Below are positions 46,651-61,526 of a stretch of 64,000 bases of DNA, in pieces. The position numbers and the translations under genes were made by a program. Every line of letters starts with the position of its first letter. Within the stretch, counting starts at the first letter, position 1. The stretch comes from Pseudomonas triclosanedens (GTDB lineage Bacteria > Pseudomonadota > Gammaproteobacteria > Pseudomonadales > Pseudomonadaceae): positions 5,569,001 to 5,633,000 of the forward strand of contig NZ_CP113432.1 in assembly GCF_026686735.1 (NCBI RefSeq), written 5' to 3'. The notes beneath the pieces are model-generated. The model did not search any database. It saw nothing but the letters and a program-made list of their open reading frames with translations, and was not told the origin of the DNA.

Positions 46651-47085
46651 ATGTCCGACTCCCTGATCATCCCCTGCCCCAACTGCAACGGCCTCAACCG
46701 CGTTCCGGCCGAGCGTCTGGGCGATGCGCCGCGTTGTGGGCGCTGTCAGTCCGCGGTCATCGTCGACCGGCCCTTCGAGTTGAATGAAGCCAGCTTCGCC
46801 GCCCAGGCCAAGGGCGATCTGCCGTTACTGGTGGACGTCTGGGCGGAATGGTGCGGGCCGTGCAAGGGTTTTGCGCCGGTGTTCGAGCAGGCGGCGGCGC
46901 GGCTGTCGGGCAAGGTGCGGCTGGCCAAGCTGGACAGCGATGCCAACCCGAACCTGTCCACGCGCCTGGGGATTCGTTCGATCCCGAGCCTGATCCTGTT
47001 GCGCAACGGGCAGGAAGTGGCGCGCCAGAGTGGTGCCGTGCCGCTGCCGCAGTTGCTCGACTGGTTGGCGCGCAACGGTGTCTGA
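46651..47085 (+). CDS. trxC: Thioredoxin 2 (zinc-binding) TrxC
   Basis: A 144-aa cytoplasmic disulfide reductase. The N-terminus has two C-x-x-C pairs (PCPNCNG, about 8-14, and PRCGRC, about 27-32) that bind zinc in the TrxC type. The thioredoxin domain has the active site WCGPCK at 67-72 and the cis-proline in RSIPSL. It reduces protein disulfides with NADPH through thioredoxin reductase and takes part in oxidative-stress defence. It lies just outside the Rhs island on DNA of normal GC. The ribosome site is GGAG 8 bases before the ATG. Confidence 0.93.
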   Translation: MSDSLIIPCPNCNGLNRVPAERLGDAPRCGRCQSAVIVDRPFELNEASFAAQAKGDLPLLVDVWAEWCGPCKGFAPVFEQAAARLSGKVRLAKLDSDANPNLSTRLGIRSIPSLILLRNGQEVARQSGAVPLPQLLDWLARNGV

Positions 47086-47190
47086 GGCAGGCGTTCGCTG
47101 AGCGATCCGGTCAATCCGTGCGGTCATTGCCAGGGCGCGCGGTGCGGCTAGTCTTGGACGAAAACAATGTCCAGGCGAACGGAGCGCTCA

Positions 47191-47634
47191 ATGCCTTATC
47201 CCGAAGATTTCATCCGCCAGCTCACCGAAGAACACATTGCCTTCGTCAAGCGCACCGGCCTCAAGGCCGAGGTTCTGGAACCGGGCCACGTGCGCCTGCG
47301 CATGCCGCTCAAGGGTAACGAGAACCACATCAACAACATGTATGCCGGCGCGCTGTTCACCGTGGCCGAGCTACCCGGCGGTGTGTTGATGCTGACCAGT
47401 TTCGATGCGCGGCGCTTCTACCCCATAGTCAAAGAAGCCGGGCTGCGCTTCCTGCGCCCTGCGGCCAGCGATGTGACGGTCGATGCGCGGCTGAGCGAGG
47501 CGGATATCCAGCGTATCGGCGAAGAAGCCACTCATCAGGGCAAATCCGAGTTCGTCCTCGACCTGCAATTGAAAGACGAGAACGGTAACGTCGTCGCAGA
47601 AAGCCACGCCATCTATCAACTGCGCAGCCGCTGA
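47191..47634 (+). CDS. Hotdog-fold thioesterase (YiiD/PaaI-like)
   Basis: A 147-aa single-domain protein with the hotdog pattern: GHVRLRMPLKGNENHINNMYAGALFTVAELPGG (about 39-71 in total, where the N-x-x-x-x-Y-A-G-A-x-F-T helix is the signature), followed by strands ending HAIYQLRS. It likely hydrolyses an acyl-CoA or acyl-carrier thioester; the substrate is unknown. The start at 47191 is preferred over 47167 because GGAG lies 6 bases upstream. It is comparable to the hypothetical gene just before usp in P. aeruginosa. Confidence 0.75.
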   Translation: MPYPEDFIRQLTEEHIAFVKRTGLKAEVLEPGHVRLRMPLKGNENHINNMYAGALFTVAELPGGVLMLTSFDARRFYPIVKEAGLRFLRPAASDVTVDARLSEADIQRIGEEATHQGKSEFVLDLQLKDENGNVVAESHAIYQLRSR

Positions 47635-47711
47635 AACCGCGGCGTTGCCGTGCATCAAGGTGGCTTTCCCCGCAGCGCGCGACATTGGTGCTGCCATAGA
47701 GGGAAGCTACC

Positions 47712-48521
47712 ATGTACAAGAACCTGCTCGTCGCCCACGATCTCAGCGTGGAGGCGGACATCGCCGTGCGCCGCGCCGCCCAGTTGGCGCGGCTGCACGA
47801 TGCGCGCGTCACCCTGCTCCATGTCATCGAAGAATACTTTCCCGAACGGATGATGCAGACCGTGCGCGAGGCAGCGGAAGTCGCGCTGCGCGATGCCGCG
47901 CAGAGCAATGCCATTGGCAATTGCCACCTGCTGATCCGCCAGGGCCGCGCCGCACCGACCATCAGCGAGGCCGCGCATGAGCTGAAAGCCGATCTGCTGG
48001 TGATTGGCGCCCACCATCAACAGCTTCTGGAACGCTTCGACGGCACCACGCTGGACCGCATCGCCCGGCACAGCCGCGTGCCATTGCTGCTGGCGGTGGA
48101 CGAGTCGGTCAGCTCCTATACGCGGGCGTTGAGCGGGATGGATTTCTCCCTGTGTGCCTGCCACGCCTGGCGGTTGGGATACCGGCTGCTATCGAGCAGC
48201 GCAGAGCTGCTGGCTCTCAATGCCTACGAACCGGGCAAGGAAGCGGACAAGGCCGAGCGCCACCTGGCCACCCAGCGCGACCTGCTGCGCCAGGCGATCC
48301 AGGAGGAGCGCGCACATGTTCCGGACATGGGACCGCGCCTGCTGTGCGCGGTGCAGAGCGGGCCGTTCAAGGAAGTACTGGACCGCGCGCTGGGAGAGTG
48401 GAAGCCAGACCTCCTGGTGCTCGGCAGCCGCAGCCGCGGCAGCATCGAGCAGGCGTTCCTGGGCAACGTCGTTCGTCACTATCTGCGTCGGCCGCCCTGC
48501 GACATTCTTCTTTCGCAATGA
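47712..48521 (+). CDS. Universal stress protein with two UspA domains
   Basis: A 269-aa protein with tandem UspA folds. Domain 1 (about 1-140) starts MYKNLLVAHDLSVEADIAV and has LLVIGAHHQQLLERFDGTTLDRIARHSRVPLLLA. Domain 2 (about 145-269) ends DLLVLGSRSRGSIEQAFLGNVV. The G-x2-G-x9-G-S/T ATP pattern is better kept in the second domain. It matches P. aeruginosa PA5027, implicated there in anaerobic or stress survival for related Usps. It has its own start with GAGGGAAG upstream and converges on the ParA-like gene. Confidence 0.88.
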   Translation: MYKNLLVAHDLSVEADIAVRRAAQLARLHDARVTLLHVIEEYFPERMMQTVREAAEVALRDAAQSNAIGNCHLLIRQGRAAPTISEAAHELKADLLVIGAHHQQLLERFDGTTLDRIARHSRVPLLLAVDESVSSYTRALSGMDFSLCACHAWRLGYRLLSSSAELLALNAYEPGKEADKAERHLATQRDLLRQAIQEERAHVPDMGPRLLCAVQSGPFKEVLDRALGEWKPDLLVLGSRSRGSIEQAFLGNVVRHYLRRPPCDILLSQ

Positions 48522-48553
48522 CGCGGGATGGGCCCGGCCCATCCCTTGCTGCA

Positions 48554-49321
48554 TCAGGCTTCCAGCAGGTTGTGCAGCTCGACGAATTGTTGCGTCAGCT
48601 TGTGGCGCGGTTCGAGGAAGATCAGCGGCGTGCACGCCTGGTGCGACTCGCGCATTTTCACCGAACTCATCAGGTAGACCGGCAGCACCGGCAACTCCTC
48701 TTCCACCAGTTCATCCAGCAGTTGCTGCGGCAGGCTCGCGCGCGGCTGGAACTGGTTGACCACGATGCCTTCGACTTCCAGGTCCTCGTTGTGGTCTTCC
48801 CTGAGTTCTTCGATCTCCTGCAACAGGCCGTAGAGCGCCTGGCGGGAGAAGCTGTCGCAGTCGAAGGGGATCAGGCAGCGATCGGCGGCGATCAGGGCCG
48901 ATACCGTGTAGAAGTTCAGTGCCGGCGGTGTGTCCAGGTAGATCCGGTCGTAATCGTCGGCCAGCTCGTCCAGCAGTTTGCGCAGCTTGTTGATCTTGTG
49001 CTTCTGCTCAAGCTTGGGCTGCAGGTCGGCCAGTTCGGGACTGGCCGTCACGATGTGCAGGTTGTCGAACGGAGTCTCGTAGATATCGACCTTGCCTTTG
49101 CGGCTGAAGGGGCCGGACGAGAGGGTCTGCTTGAAGAAGTCGGCGATACCCACCGGCAGGTCCTCGCCGGTCAGGCCGGTGAGGTAGTGAGTGGAGTTGG
49201 CCTGGGCATCCAGGTCCACCAGCAATGTGCGATAGCCCTCCGCCGCGCTGACCGCCGCCAGGTTGCAGGCAATGCTCGACTTGCCCACTCCACCTTTCTG
49301 ATTGAACACCACGCGCCGCAT
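48554..49321 (-). CDS. Orphan ParA-family ATPase
   Basis: A 255-aa deviant-Walker ATPase. The start [16 protein letters not shown] contains the Walker A (K9 to S15) with the signature lysine. Walker A' ([12 protein letters not shown], about 34-45) and Walker B-like IYLDTPPA (about 127-134) follow. There is no ParB, MinE or parS-like sequence beside it, so chromosome partition is unlikely; such orphans position other cargo such as chemotaxis arrays or regulate by membrane/DNA gradients. It matches P. aeruginosa PA5028. The start at 49321 follows GGAGG by 8 bases; the longer frame from 49378 is rejected. Confidence 0.85.
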   Translation of the reverse strand: MRRVVFNQKGGVGKSSIACNLAAVSAAEGYRTLLVDLDAQANSTHYLTGLTGEDLPVGIADFFKQTLSSGPFSRKGKVDIYETPFDNLHIVTASPELADLQPKLEQKHKINKLRKLLDELADDYDRIYLDTPPALNFYTVSALIAADRCLIPFDCDSFSRQALYGLLQEIEELREDHNEDLEVEGIVVNQFQPRASLPQQLLDELVEEELPVLPVYLMSSVKMRESHQACTPLIFLEPRHKLTQQFVELHNLLEA

Positions 49322-49407
49322 GAGCCTGCCTCCGGAAGCCATTCGAGTGCTCCGGATTCTATGCAATGCCCATGACAACGGCGAGCTCTCTGTCGGACGA
49401 TTCCGAC

Positions 49408-50310
49408 TCAGCCGCGCAAGGCGGCTACCTCGCGGGTCAGCAGATCAATGAAGGACTGTGCCAGCGGCGAGCGCTCGTCACGGCGGCGCACCAACCAGAC
49501 CGAGCTGGTCGCACCGGGATCGAGCAGGGTGCGATAGACCACCCCGTCCACCCGCGTGCGCCGAAAAGAGGCCGGCAACATGGTGACGCCCAGCCCCGCC
49601 GCTACCAGGCCGATGATGGTCATGGCCTCACCGGCCTCCTGGGCGATGCGCGGGCTGAAGCCAGCCTGCCGCGACAGGGTGATCAACTGGTCATAGAGGC
49701 CGGTGCCATAGCTGCGCGGGAAGAAGACGAAGGGCTCTTCCGCCAGGGCAGCGATTTCCAGGCCGTCCAGGCTGGACTCCGCCAGCGGGTGGTCGGCCCG
49801 CAGCACTGCCACCAGCGGCTCGCTGAACAGCTCGACCGCTTCCAGGGTCTCCGGCAGCGGAACCGGCCGGATCAGGCCAACCTGCACGCGCTCTTCCAGT
49901 AGCGCTTGTACCGCCTGGCCGCTGCTCAGTTCCTGCAGATCCAGGTGGACATCCGGGTAAGCCTGGCGAAAGGCCAGGATGCTGCGCGGGATGGTCGAGG
50001 TGAACGGCGCCGAGGCGGTGAAGCCGATCTTCAACTCTCCCAATTCCCCCTGGTGTGCACGCCGCGCCAGCAACACCGCACGTTCGACCTGCTGCAACAC
50101 CTGCCGCGACTCGGCGAGGAACAGGCGCCCGGCCTCGGTCAACTCCACCCGCCGATTGGTGCGCTCCAGCAAGCGGGCTCCGACTTCCTCTTCCAGCGCC
50201 TGGATCTGCTGGCTCAGTGGCGGCTGGGAAATGCCCAGTTGCTCGGCCGCACGGCCAAAGTGCAGCTCTTCCGCCACAGCGATGAAGTAACGCAGGTGCC
50301 TCAGTTCCAT
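49408..50310 (-). CDS. LysR-family transcriptional regulator
   Basis: A 300-aa regulator. The N-terminal winged helix-turn-helix (about 1-60) contains [20 protein letters not shown] and [21 protein letters not shown] periplasmic-binding-like effector domain (about 88-295) follows, similar to the BenM/CatM/HcaR branch. It is divergent from the MFS transporter across 173 bases, the usual arrangement in which LysR regulates the neighbour and itself. The effector is unknown, possibly a transporter substrate. It is equivalent to the regulator between the ParA-like and MFS genes in P. aeruginosa. Confidence 0.92.
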   Translation of the reverse strand: MELRHLRYFIAVAEELHFGRAAEQLGISQPPLSQQIQALEEEVGARLLERTNRRVELTEAGRLFLAESRQVLQQVERAVLLARRAHQGELGELKIGFTASAPFTSTIPRSILAFRQAYPDVHLDLQELSSGQAVQALLEERVQVGLIRPVPLPETLEAVELFSEPLVAVLRADHPLAESSLDGLEIAALAEEPFVFFPRSYGTGLYDQLITLSRQAGFSPRIAQEAGEAMTIIGLVAAGLGVTMLPASFRRTRVDGVVYRTLLDPGATSSVWLVRRRDERSPLAQSFIDLLTREVAALRG

Positions 50311-50332
50311 GCCACCACCATTGATTCGAAAT

Positions 50333-50347
50333 ACATATCAAACATGT
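50333..50347. promoter_or_regulatory. Candidate LysR binding site
   Basis: ACAT-N7-ATGT is a 15-bp dyad in the AT-rich LysR/MFS intergenic region, 23 bases upstream of the lysR start. It has the size of LysR boxes but not the exact T-N11-A spacing, so it is only a candidate. Confidence 0.3.
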
Positions 50348-50483
50348 CGATTAATATATTGGAAATAATAAAAGCGCCTCCTTATCCTTTCCAGCACAAG
50401 CCCAATAACAACTCCAAAGTCTTCCGTCATCCCCGCCGCACGGGCCATTCGCTGCCCCTGCGCGAGCCGAATCGAGGTGAGTT

Positions 50484-51803
50484 GTGAGTCAATCTGCATT
50501 GCGGGCTTCCGAACAGGGCGAACCCGAGTTACTCAGTGCCGCACGCGAGGCGAATGCCAGCGTCATCAGCGTTGTCGAAGAGATCGAAAGCTACATCGAG
50601 AAAGGCACCCCGGCCTTCATGCGCACCTCCCTCGCGCTGTTCTCCGGCGGCTTCGCCACTTTCGCCCTGCTCTACTGCGTACAGCCGATGATGCCGGTGC
50701 TGTCGAAGGCGTTCAGCCTGACGGCGGCTCAGAGCAGCCTGGTGCTGTCCATCTCGACCATCACGATGGCCATCGGCCTGCTGGTGACCGGTCCGATCTC
50801 CGACGCCATCGGGCGCAAGCCCATCATGGTTGCCTCGCTGATCCTCGCCGCACTGTTCACCCTCGGCAGCGCGATGATGCCGACGTGGCACGGCGTGCTG
50901 GTGATGCGTGCACTGCTGGGCCTGTCGTTGAGCGGCCTGGCGGCGGTGGGCATGACCTATCTGAGCGAGGAAATCCATCCGCAGCACATCGGCCTGTCGA
51001 TGGGGTTGTACATCGGTGGCAACGCCATTGGCGGCATGAGCGGCCGGCTGATCAGCGGCGTGCTGGTGGACTACGTGAACTGGCATGTAGCGCTGGCCAC
51101 CCTGGGCGTGATGGCGCTGGCCGCCGCCCTGCTGTTCTGGCGCATCCTTCCCGAATCGAAGAACTTCCGTCCGGCACCGCTCAAGCCGCGCCAGTTGGCT
51201 GAAGGCTTCCGCGGGCATTTCCGCGATGCGGGCCTGCCCTGGCTGTTCGTCGAGGCATTCCTGCTGATGGGTGCGTTCGTCACCCTGTTCAACTACATCG
51301 GCTACCGGCTGCTCGCCGATCCTTACCACCTGAGCCAGGCCGTGGTCGGCGTGCTGTCGGTGGTGTACCTGTCGGGGATCTACAGCTCCGCCTGGGTCGG
51401 CTCCCTGGCCGACCGCCTGGGCCGGCGCAAGGTGTTGTGGGCGATGATCGCGCTGATGCTCGGCGGGCTGCTGATCACCCTGTTCCAGCCGCTGGCGCTG
51501 GTACTGATCGGGATGCTGGTGTTCACCTTCGGCTTCTTCGGTGCGCATTCGGTGGCCAGTAGCTGGATCGGCCGCCGCGCCCTGAAAGCCAAGGGCCAGG
51601 CGTCGTCGCTGTATCTGTTCAGCTACTACGTCGGCTCCAGCATCGCGGGCACGGCGGGCGGCGTGTTCTGGCACGCCTACGGCTGGAACGGAGTCGGCTC
51701 GTTCATCGCCGGCATGCTGGTGATCGCGGTACTGGTTGCCCTGCACCTGGCTCGCCTGCCTGTGTTACCGCGCGCGATTCCCGCACCGATCGCGCGCGGG
51801 TAG
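50484..51803 (+). CDS. MFS transporter (YnfM-like)
   Basis: A 439-aa major facilitator with twelve predicted helices after a hydrophilic N-terminal tail of about 50 residues. The loop 2-3 motif GPISDAIGRKPIM (about 107-119) and its C-half echo GSLADRLGRRKVLW (about 305-318) are clear. The closest type is the YnfM/aromatic or drug efflux branch. The start is GTG at 50484 with GAGGTGA just upstream. It is likely controlled by the divergent LysR. Substrate cannot be told. Confidence 0.85.
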   Translation: MSQSALRASEQGEPELLSAAREANASVISVVEEIESYIEKGTPAFMRTSLALFSGGFATFALLYCVQPMMPVLSKAFSLTAAQSSLVLSISTITMAIGLLVTGPISDAIGRKPIMVASLILAALFTLGSAMMPTWHGVLVMRALLGLSLSGLAAVGMTYLSEEIHPQHIGLSMGLYIGGNAIGGMSGRLISGVLVDYVNWHVALATLGVMALAAALLFWRILPESKNFRPAPLKPRQLAEGFRGHFRDAGLPWLFVEAFLLMGAFVTLFNYIGYRLLADPYHLSQAVVGVLSVVYLSGIYSSAWVGSLADRLGRRKVLWAMIALMLGGLLITLFQPLALVLIGMLVFTFGFFGAHSVASSWIGRRALKAKGQASSLYLFSYYVGSSIAGTAGGVFWHAYGWNGVGSFIAGMLVIAVLVALHLARLPVLPRAIPAPIARG

Positions 51804-52047
51804 TTTCTACACACATTTCGCAATACTTATCTAAAAACGACATTAGACGGTCGTACCAGGACAAATATCTCCTCCACCACAACGCCCCATGCACGGGCGT
51901 TGTGAAGCTTCTACTCAACCTACAACCAAAGTCGTAACAAAATATGGCGCGATCCTTGCGTCAAGAAAAACGAACGCTTTGTTGGAATCCTGAAACGGAC
52001 CTCAGCTCCCGCAGCACGCAATTCCCTCCTGTAGTTGTAGGTAAAGC

Positions 52048-53439
52048 ATGAGCAGTACTCCTCCTTCCGGCCTTTCCCAAGGCCTGAAAAATCGTCACGT
52101 CACGATGCTCTCGATTGCCGGTGCCATTGGCGCGGGCCTGTTCGTGGGTTCCGGCCACGCCATCGCCGAGGCCGGCCCGGCTGTAATGATTTCCTATCTG
52201 ATCGCCGGCCTGCTGGTGGTGCTGGTGATGCGCATGCTGGCCGAAATGGCCGTCGCGCAGCCCGACAGCGGCTCCTTCTCCACCTATGCCGACCGCGCCA
52301 TCGGCCACTGGGCCGGCTTCACCATCGGCTGGCTGTACTGGTGGTTCTGGGTCCTGGTGATTCCGCTGGAAGCCAACGCCGCCGCCGCGATCATCCACGC
52401 CTGGTTCCCCGGTGCGCCGATCTGGATACTGGCCTTCGTGATCACCTCGGCGCTGACCGTTACCAATCTGTTCAGCGTGAAGAACTACGGTGAGTTCGAG
52501 TTCTGGCTGGCGCTGATCAAGGTCTGCTCGATCATCGCCTTCCTGGTGCTGGGCTGCGCGGCCATCTTCGGCTTCTCGCCCAACGATGAAGTGTCCGGCA
52601 TCGGTCACCTGACCAGCGAAGGCTTCCTGCCCAAGGGCTGGGGCGCCGTACTCGCAGCGCTGCTGACCACCATGTTCTCCTTCATGGGTTCGGAAATCGT
52701 CACCATCGCCGCCACCGAGTCGAAGGATCCGGCCCAGCAGATCACCCGGGCCACCAACTCGGTGATCTGGCGTATCGCGCTGTTCTATCTGTTGTCGATC
52801 CTGATCGTGGTCTGCCTGGTGCCCTGGAACGACCCGCGCCTGGTGAGCATGGGCTCCTACCAGACCGTACTGGAGCACCTGCACATCCCGTACGCCAAGC
52901 TGATCGTCGATATCATCGTCCTCGTCTCGGTAACCAGTTGCCTGAACTCCGCGCTCTACACCGCCTCGCGCATGATGTACTCCCTGAGCAAGCGCGGCGA
53001 CGCCCCGAAGATCGCCCAGGTGACCAGCGCCAGCCGTACCCCGATCTACGCTGTGCTGCTGTCCACCGCGATGGCCTTCCTCTGCACCTTCGCCAACTAC
53101 CTGGCGCCCGAGGAAGTCTTCAACTTCCTGCTGGCCAGCTCCGGCGCCATCGCCTTGCTGGTGTACCTGGTGATCGCTATGTCGCAACTGCGCATGCGCA
53201 AGAAGCTGCTCGCCCAGGGTCACCAACTGAAGCTGAAGATGTGGCTGTTCCCCTGGCTGACCTGGGCGGTGATCCTGTTCATCGTCGGCGCCCTGGTGAC
53301 CATGCTGATCCGCCCGGATCACCGCATGGAAGTCGTTGCCACCACCCTGCTGACCATCGTGGTGGTCTGCTCGGGCCTGCTGGTGTCCAACCGCCGCAAA
53401 GCACAGCGCAACGCCGGCCTGGTTGCCGACGCCGCCTGA
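52048..53439 (+). CDS. Amino-acid permease of the AAT family (GABA permease-like)
   Basis: A 463-aa APC-superfamily permease with twelve helices. Helix 1 carries the IAGAIGAGLFVGSG substrate motif (about 23-36). The AAT signature around EMAVAQPDSGSFSTYADRAIG (about 66-86) and the conserved TMFSFMGSEIVTIAATES segment (about 208-225) are present. It resembles GabP and could import GABA or other amino acids by proton symport. It is monocistronic, with a 244-base AT-rich upstream region and tandem terminators downstream. The ribosome site is weak (AGGTAAAG). Confidence 0.85.
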   Translation: MSSTPPSGLSQGLKNRHVTMLSIAGAIGAGLFVGSGHAIAEAGPAVMISYLIAGLLVVLVMRMLAEMAVAQPDSGSFSTYADRAIGHWAGFTIGWLYWWFWVLVIPLEANAAAAIIHAWFPGAPIWILAFVITSALTVTNLFSVKNYGEFEFWLALIKVCSIIAFLVLGCAAIFGFSPNDEVSGIGHLTSEGFLPKGWGAVLAALLTTMFSFMGSEIVTIAATESKDPAQQITRATNSVIWRIALFYLLSILIVVCLVPWNDPRLVSMGSYQTVLEHLHIPYAKLIVDIIVLVSVTSCLNSALYTASRMMYSLSKRGDAPKIAQVTSASRTPIYAVLLSTAMAFLCTFANYLAPEEVFNFLLASSGAIALLVYLVIAMSQLRMRKKLLAQGHQLKLKMWLFPWLTWAVILFIVGALVTMLIRPDHRMEVVATTLLTIVVVCSGLLVSNRRKAQRNAGLVADAA

Positions 53440-53443
53440 GGCA

Positions 53444-53472
53444 CTCTGACGGGGTACGATGCCCCGTCAGAG
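53444..53472 (+). terminator. Hairpin after the amino-acid permease
   Basis: CTCTGACGGGG and CCCCGTCAGAG make a perfect 11-bp stem with a 7-base loop, beginning 4 bases after the stop codon. It lacks its own T-run and precedes a second terminator. Confidence 0.65.
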
Positions 53473-53480
53473 AAATGAAG

Positions 53481-53506
53481 AGCCCCGCCGATTGGCGGGG
53501 CTTTTT
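53481..53506 (+). terminator. Rho-independent terminator
   Basis: AGCCCCGCC-gatt-GGCGGGGCT followed by TTTT. It is the effective terminator of the permease gene, 8 bases after the first hairpin. Confidence 0.9.
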
Positions 53507-53627
53507 CATGGCGACCTGCATCGCTCCAATCCAGCAAGAGCGCATGGGAAGCAGAGCGTAGCCAATGGCCATTACGCCATGCTAGTCTCCGCCGCCGCCC
53601 ATTCCGGGCAATGAAAAGGAATTCATC

Positions 53628-54053
53628 TTGTACGCCCGCTCCCTACTCGCCGCGCTGGTCATCGCCCTCTGCACCGGCTGTGCAACCGGACTCAACTCCG
53701 CCCAGAAATCCGAACTGGACTACTACGATGCCCGCGGCATGGCGGTCACCGAAAAGAGCCCAGACCTGGGTGCGGCACTCGGACTTCTGCCCGGCGGCGG
53801 ATCCTTCTACGGCAGGGAGTATGGCTTCGGTGTAGTCAACCTGCTGACCTGGCCGATCTCGATCCTGTGGGACCCGGTCAGCGGCTATGACGCCGCCCGC
53901 TCCATCAACTACCAGGCTACCAAGGCGCGGGTAAACAAGATGCAGGAGAGTGAGTTCCAGGCACTCGACGAGCGCCTGACGTCCAAGGAAATCGACCTGG
54001 CGCAGTACACTGTGGAAAGGCGCAAGATCGAGAAGAAGTTCAGCAACTTCTGA
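53628..54053 (+). CDS. Small lipoprotein of unknown function
   Basis: A 141-aa protein with a lipoprotein signal peptide: Lys-less but Arg-containing n-region, hydrophobic core and lipobox LCTGC (Cys18). Residues +2/+3 are Ala-Thr, so outer-membrane sorting is expected. A hydrophobic stretch GVVNLLTWPISILWDPVSGY (about 68-87) and a charged C-terminal helix follow. I recognise no domain name. The start is TTG at 53628, set by AAAAGGA 7 bases upstream; the ATG at 53611 is in another frame. It is flanked by terminators on both sides and so stands alone. Confidence 0.8.
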   Translation: MYARSLLAALVIALCTGCATGLNSAQKSELDYYDARGMAVTEKSPDLGAALGLLPGGGSFYGREYGFGVVNLLTWPISILWDPVSGYDAARSINYQATKARVNKMQESEFQALDERLTSKEIDLAQYTVERRKIEKKFSNF

Positions 54054-54059
54054 ACAATG

Positions 54060-54086
54060 AAAAAGCCCCGCATTGCGGGGCTTTTT
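54060..54086. terminator. Bidirectional terminator between the lipoprotein gene and hemE
   Basis: AAAAAGCCCCGC-att-GCGGGGCTTTTT is a perfect A/T-flanked stem, serving both convergent genes. Confidence 0.92.
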
Positions 54087-54102
54087 CATTTCGGTGCCGT
54101 GC

Positions 54103-55167
54103 TCAGTGGTACTGCGCCGACAGTTCGTGAACCGCCGCGAAGAAGACTCCAGCGTGAGCCGGATCGACTTCGGGGGTAATGCCGTGGCCGAGGTTGAAGA
54201 CGTGGCCGCTGCCCTTGCCATATGCCGCAAGGATACGCGCGACTTCGGCACGGATGGCCTCGGGCTTGGCGTACAGCACCGCCGGGTCCATGTTGCCCTG
54301 CAGCGCCACCTTGTCGCCAACGCGGGCGCGGGCGCTGCCGATGTCGCAGGTCCAGTCCAGGCCGAGGGCTTCGGCGCCGGTCGCGGCCAGGGATTCCAGC
54401 CACAGGCCGCCCCCCTTGGTGAAGAGGATCACCGGAATCTGGCGCCCATCATGCTCGCGAATCAAGCCGTCGACGATCTTCTTCATGTAGGCCAGCGAGA
54501 ACTCCTGGTATGCCGCCGCCGACAGGCTGCCGCCCCAGGAATCGAAGATCTGTACCGCCTGCGCGCCCGCGAGGATCTGGCCGTTGAGGTAGCTGGTCAC
54601 CGACTGCGCCAGCTTGTCCAGCAGCGCGTGCATGGCCTGCGGGTTGTCGTAGAGCATCGCCTTGGACTTGCGGAAGTCGCGGCTGGAGCCGCCTTCGACC
54701 ATGTAGGTGGCCAGGGTCCAGGGGCTGCCGGAGAAACCGATCAGCGGCACGCGGCCATTCAGCTCGCGGCGAATGGTGCGCACGGCGTCCATCACATAGC
54801 CCAGGTCCTTTTCCGGATCGGGCATCGGCAGGGCGTCGATGTCGGCCCGGGTGCTAACGACTTTCTTGAAACGCGGGCCTTCGCCGGTTTCGAAGTACAG
54901 GCCCTGCCCCATTGCGTCGGGGATGGTGAGGATATCGGAGAAGAGGATCGCGGCGTCCAGCTGGGGGTAACGGTCCAGCGGTTGCAAAGTGACTTCGCAG
55001 GCCAGCTGCGGGTTCATGCACAGGCTCATGAAGTCGCCTGCCTTGGCGCGGGTAGCGCGGTATTCCGGCAGGTAGCGACCGGCCTGGCGCATCATCCAGA
55101 CAGGCGTGACATCGACGGGCTGCTTGAGCAGGGCGCGAAGGAAGCGATCGTTCTTCAGGGCAGTCAT
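54103..55167 (-). CDS. hemE: Uroporphyrinogen decarboxylase
   Basis: A 354-aa cytoplasmic enzyme that removes four carboxyls from uroporphyrinogen III to give coproporphyrinogen III in heme synthesis. It has the two family signatures: [16 protein letters not shown] (about 23-38) with substrate-binding arginines, and [19 protein letters not shown] (about 141-159). The conserved Asp in [12 protein letters not shown] is present (about 77-88). The start at 55167 gives [14 protein letters not shown], the conserved beginning, and the longer frame from 55248 is rejected. It has its own leader because a terminator and a folded element separate it from gltD. Confidence 0.96.
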   Translation of the reverse strand: MTALKNDRFLRALLKQPVDVTPVWMMRQAGRYLPEYRATRAKAGDFMSLCMNPQLACEVTLQPLDRYPQLDAAILFSDILTIPDAMGQGLYFETGEGPRFKKVVSTRADIDALPMPDPEKDLGYVMDAVRTIRRELNGRVPLIGFSGSPWTLATYMVEGGSSRDFRKSKAMLYDNPQAMHALLDKLAQSVTSYLNGQILAGAQAVQIFDSWGGSLSAAAYQEFSLAYMKKIVDGLIREHDGRQIPVILFTKGGGLWLESLAATGAEALGLDWTCDIGSARARVGDKVALQGNMDPAVLYAKPEAIRAEVARILAAYGKGSGHVFNLGHGITPEVDPAHAGVFFAAVHELSAQYH

Positions 55168-55215
55168 AACGGCATCCGACAAAAAAGTGCGGGCATTTTC
55201 GCAAAGCCCAAAAGA

Positions 55216-55241
55216 AAAGGCACGGCGGGTGCCGTGCCTTT
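55216..55241 (-). terminator. Terminator of the gltBD operon
   Basis: AAAGGCACGGC and GCCGTGCCTTT form an 11-bp stem with a 4-base loop. Read on the minus strand it is followed by TTTTCTTTT, so it stops gltBD transcription before hemE. Confidence 0.85.
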
Positions 55242-55247
55242 CGTCCA

Positions 55248-55378
55248 TCGCGACATTTGGTCGCTGCGACCCTCAGTGATTTAAGTGTCGCGAGCGGCGC
55301 CCAGGTTAGGCGGAAACAGTCGAGGAAGCGGAGTTTGCTGCAGCAAATCAGCATTCCGAGCCTGTTTCCAGCACCGCC
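55248..55378. ncRNA. Doubly nested folded element between gltD and hemE (candidate)
   Basis: Two adjacent nested structures. Unit 1: TCGCGACA (55248-55255) pairs with TGTCGCGA (55286-55293) around the palindrome GGTCGC-t-GCGACC (55259-55271). Unit 2: GGAAACAG (55312-55319) pairs with CTGTTTCC (55362-55369) around TTTGCTGCAGCAAA (55334-55347), with an outer AGGCGG/CCGCCT pair. It lies in the transcribed 3' region of gltBD, just before its terminator. It could be a 3'-UTR-derived RNA, a repetitive extragenic element or a processing signal. No known RNA family is recognised. Confidence 0.4.
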
Positions 55379-55395
55379 TGAGCTAGCGCAGCAGC

Positions 55396-56826
<1,431 letters not shown>

Positions 56827-56841
56827 TCAGACTTCGGGCGC

Positions 56842-61287
<4,446 letters not shown>

Positions 61288-61322
61288 AGGGAACTCTCAC
61301 CGGCAAAACTTTTTTAGTTTCC

Positions 61323-61526
61323 AGGGTCTGCTGACGTTTCGCCATGCGCCCTGCTTCGCCTTTGCTGGCTCGATTCCCGCGCACCCCAAAGGCACGTGCC
61401 ACATCTATCGTGCAGCGCCGCTCAGCCCCTGGTTCACCTGGAATGACCGAAACGCCTCGTTTGCCGCGTCTTACCCAACGCGACGGCGGTTCCGGTTCTG
61501 GCCATGACGAAACGTCAGCAGACCCT
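61323..61526. mobile_element. MITE-like element with 24-bp terminal inverted repeats
   Basis: The left end at 61323-61346 begins AGGGTCTGCTGACGTTTCG and the right end at 61503-61526 is its reverse complement with one mismatch in 24. Total length is 204 bases with no transposase frame. No clear target duplication is visible. It fills nearly half of the 448-base gltB-damX interval. The nature as a non-autonomous transposon is inferred from the size and end structure; a long-stem regulatory RNA would look similar. Confidence 0.55.

Noticed and set aside
61347..61502. Transposase fragment inside the MITE-like element
   Set aside because: No frame in the 156-base interior resembles a transposase; the element must be non-autonomous if it is mobile.
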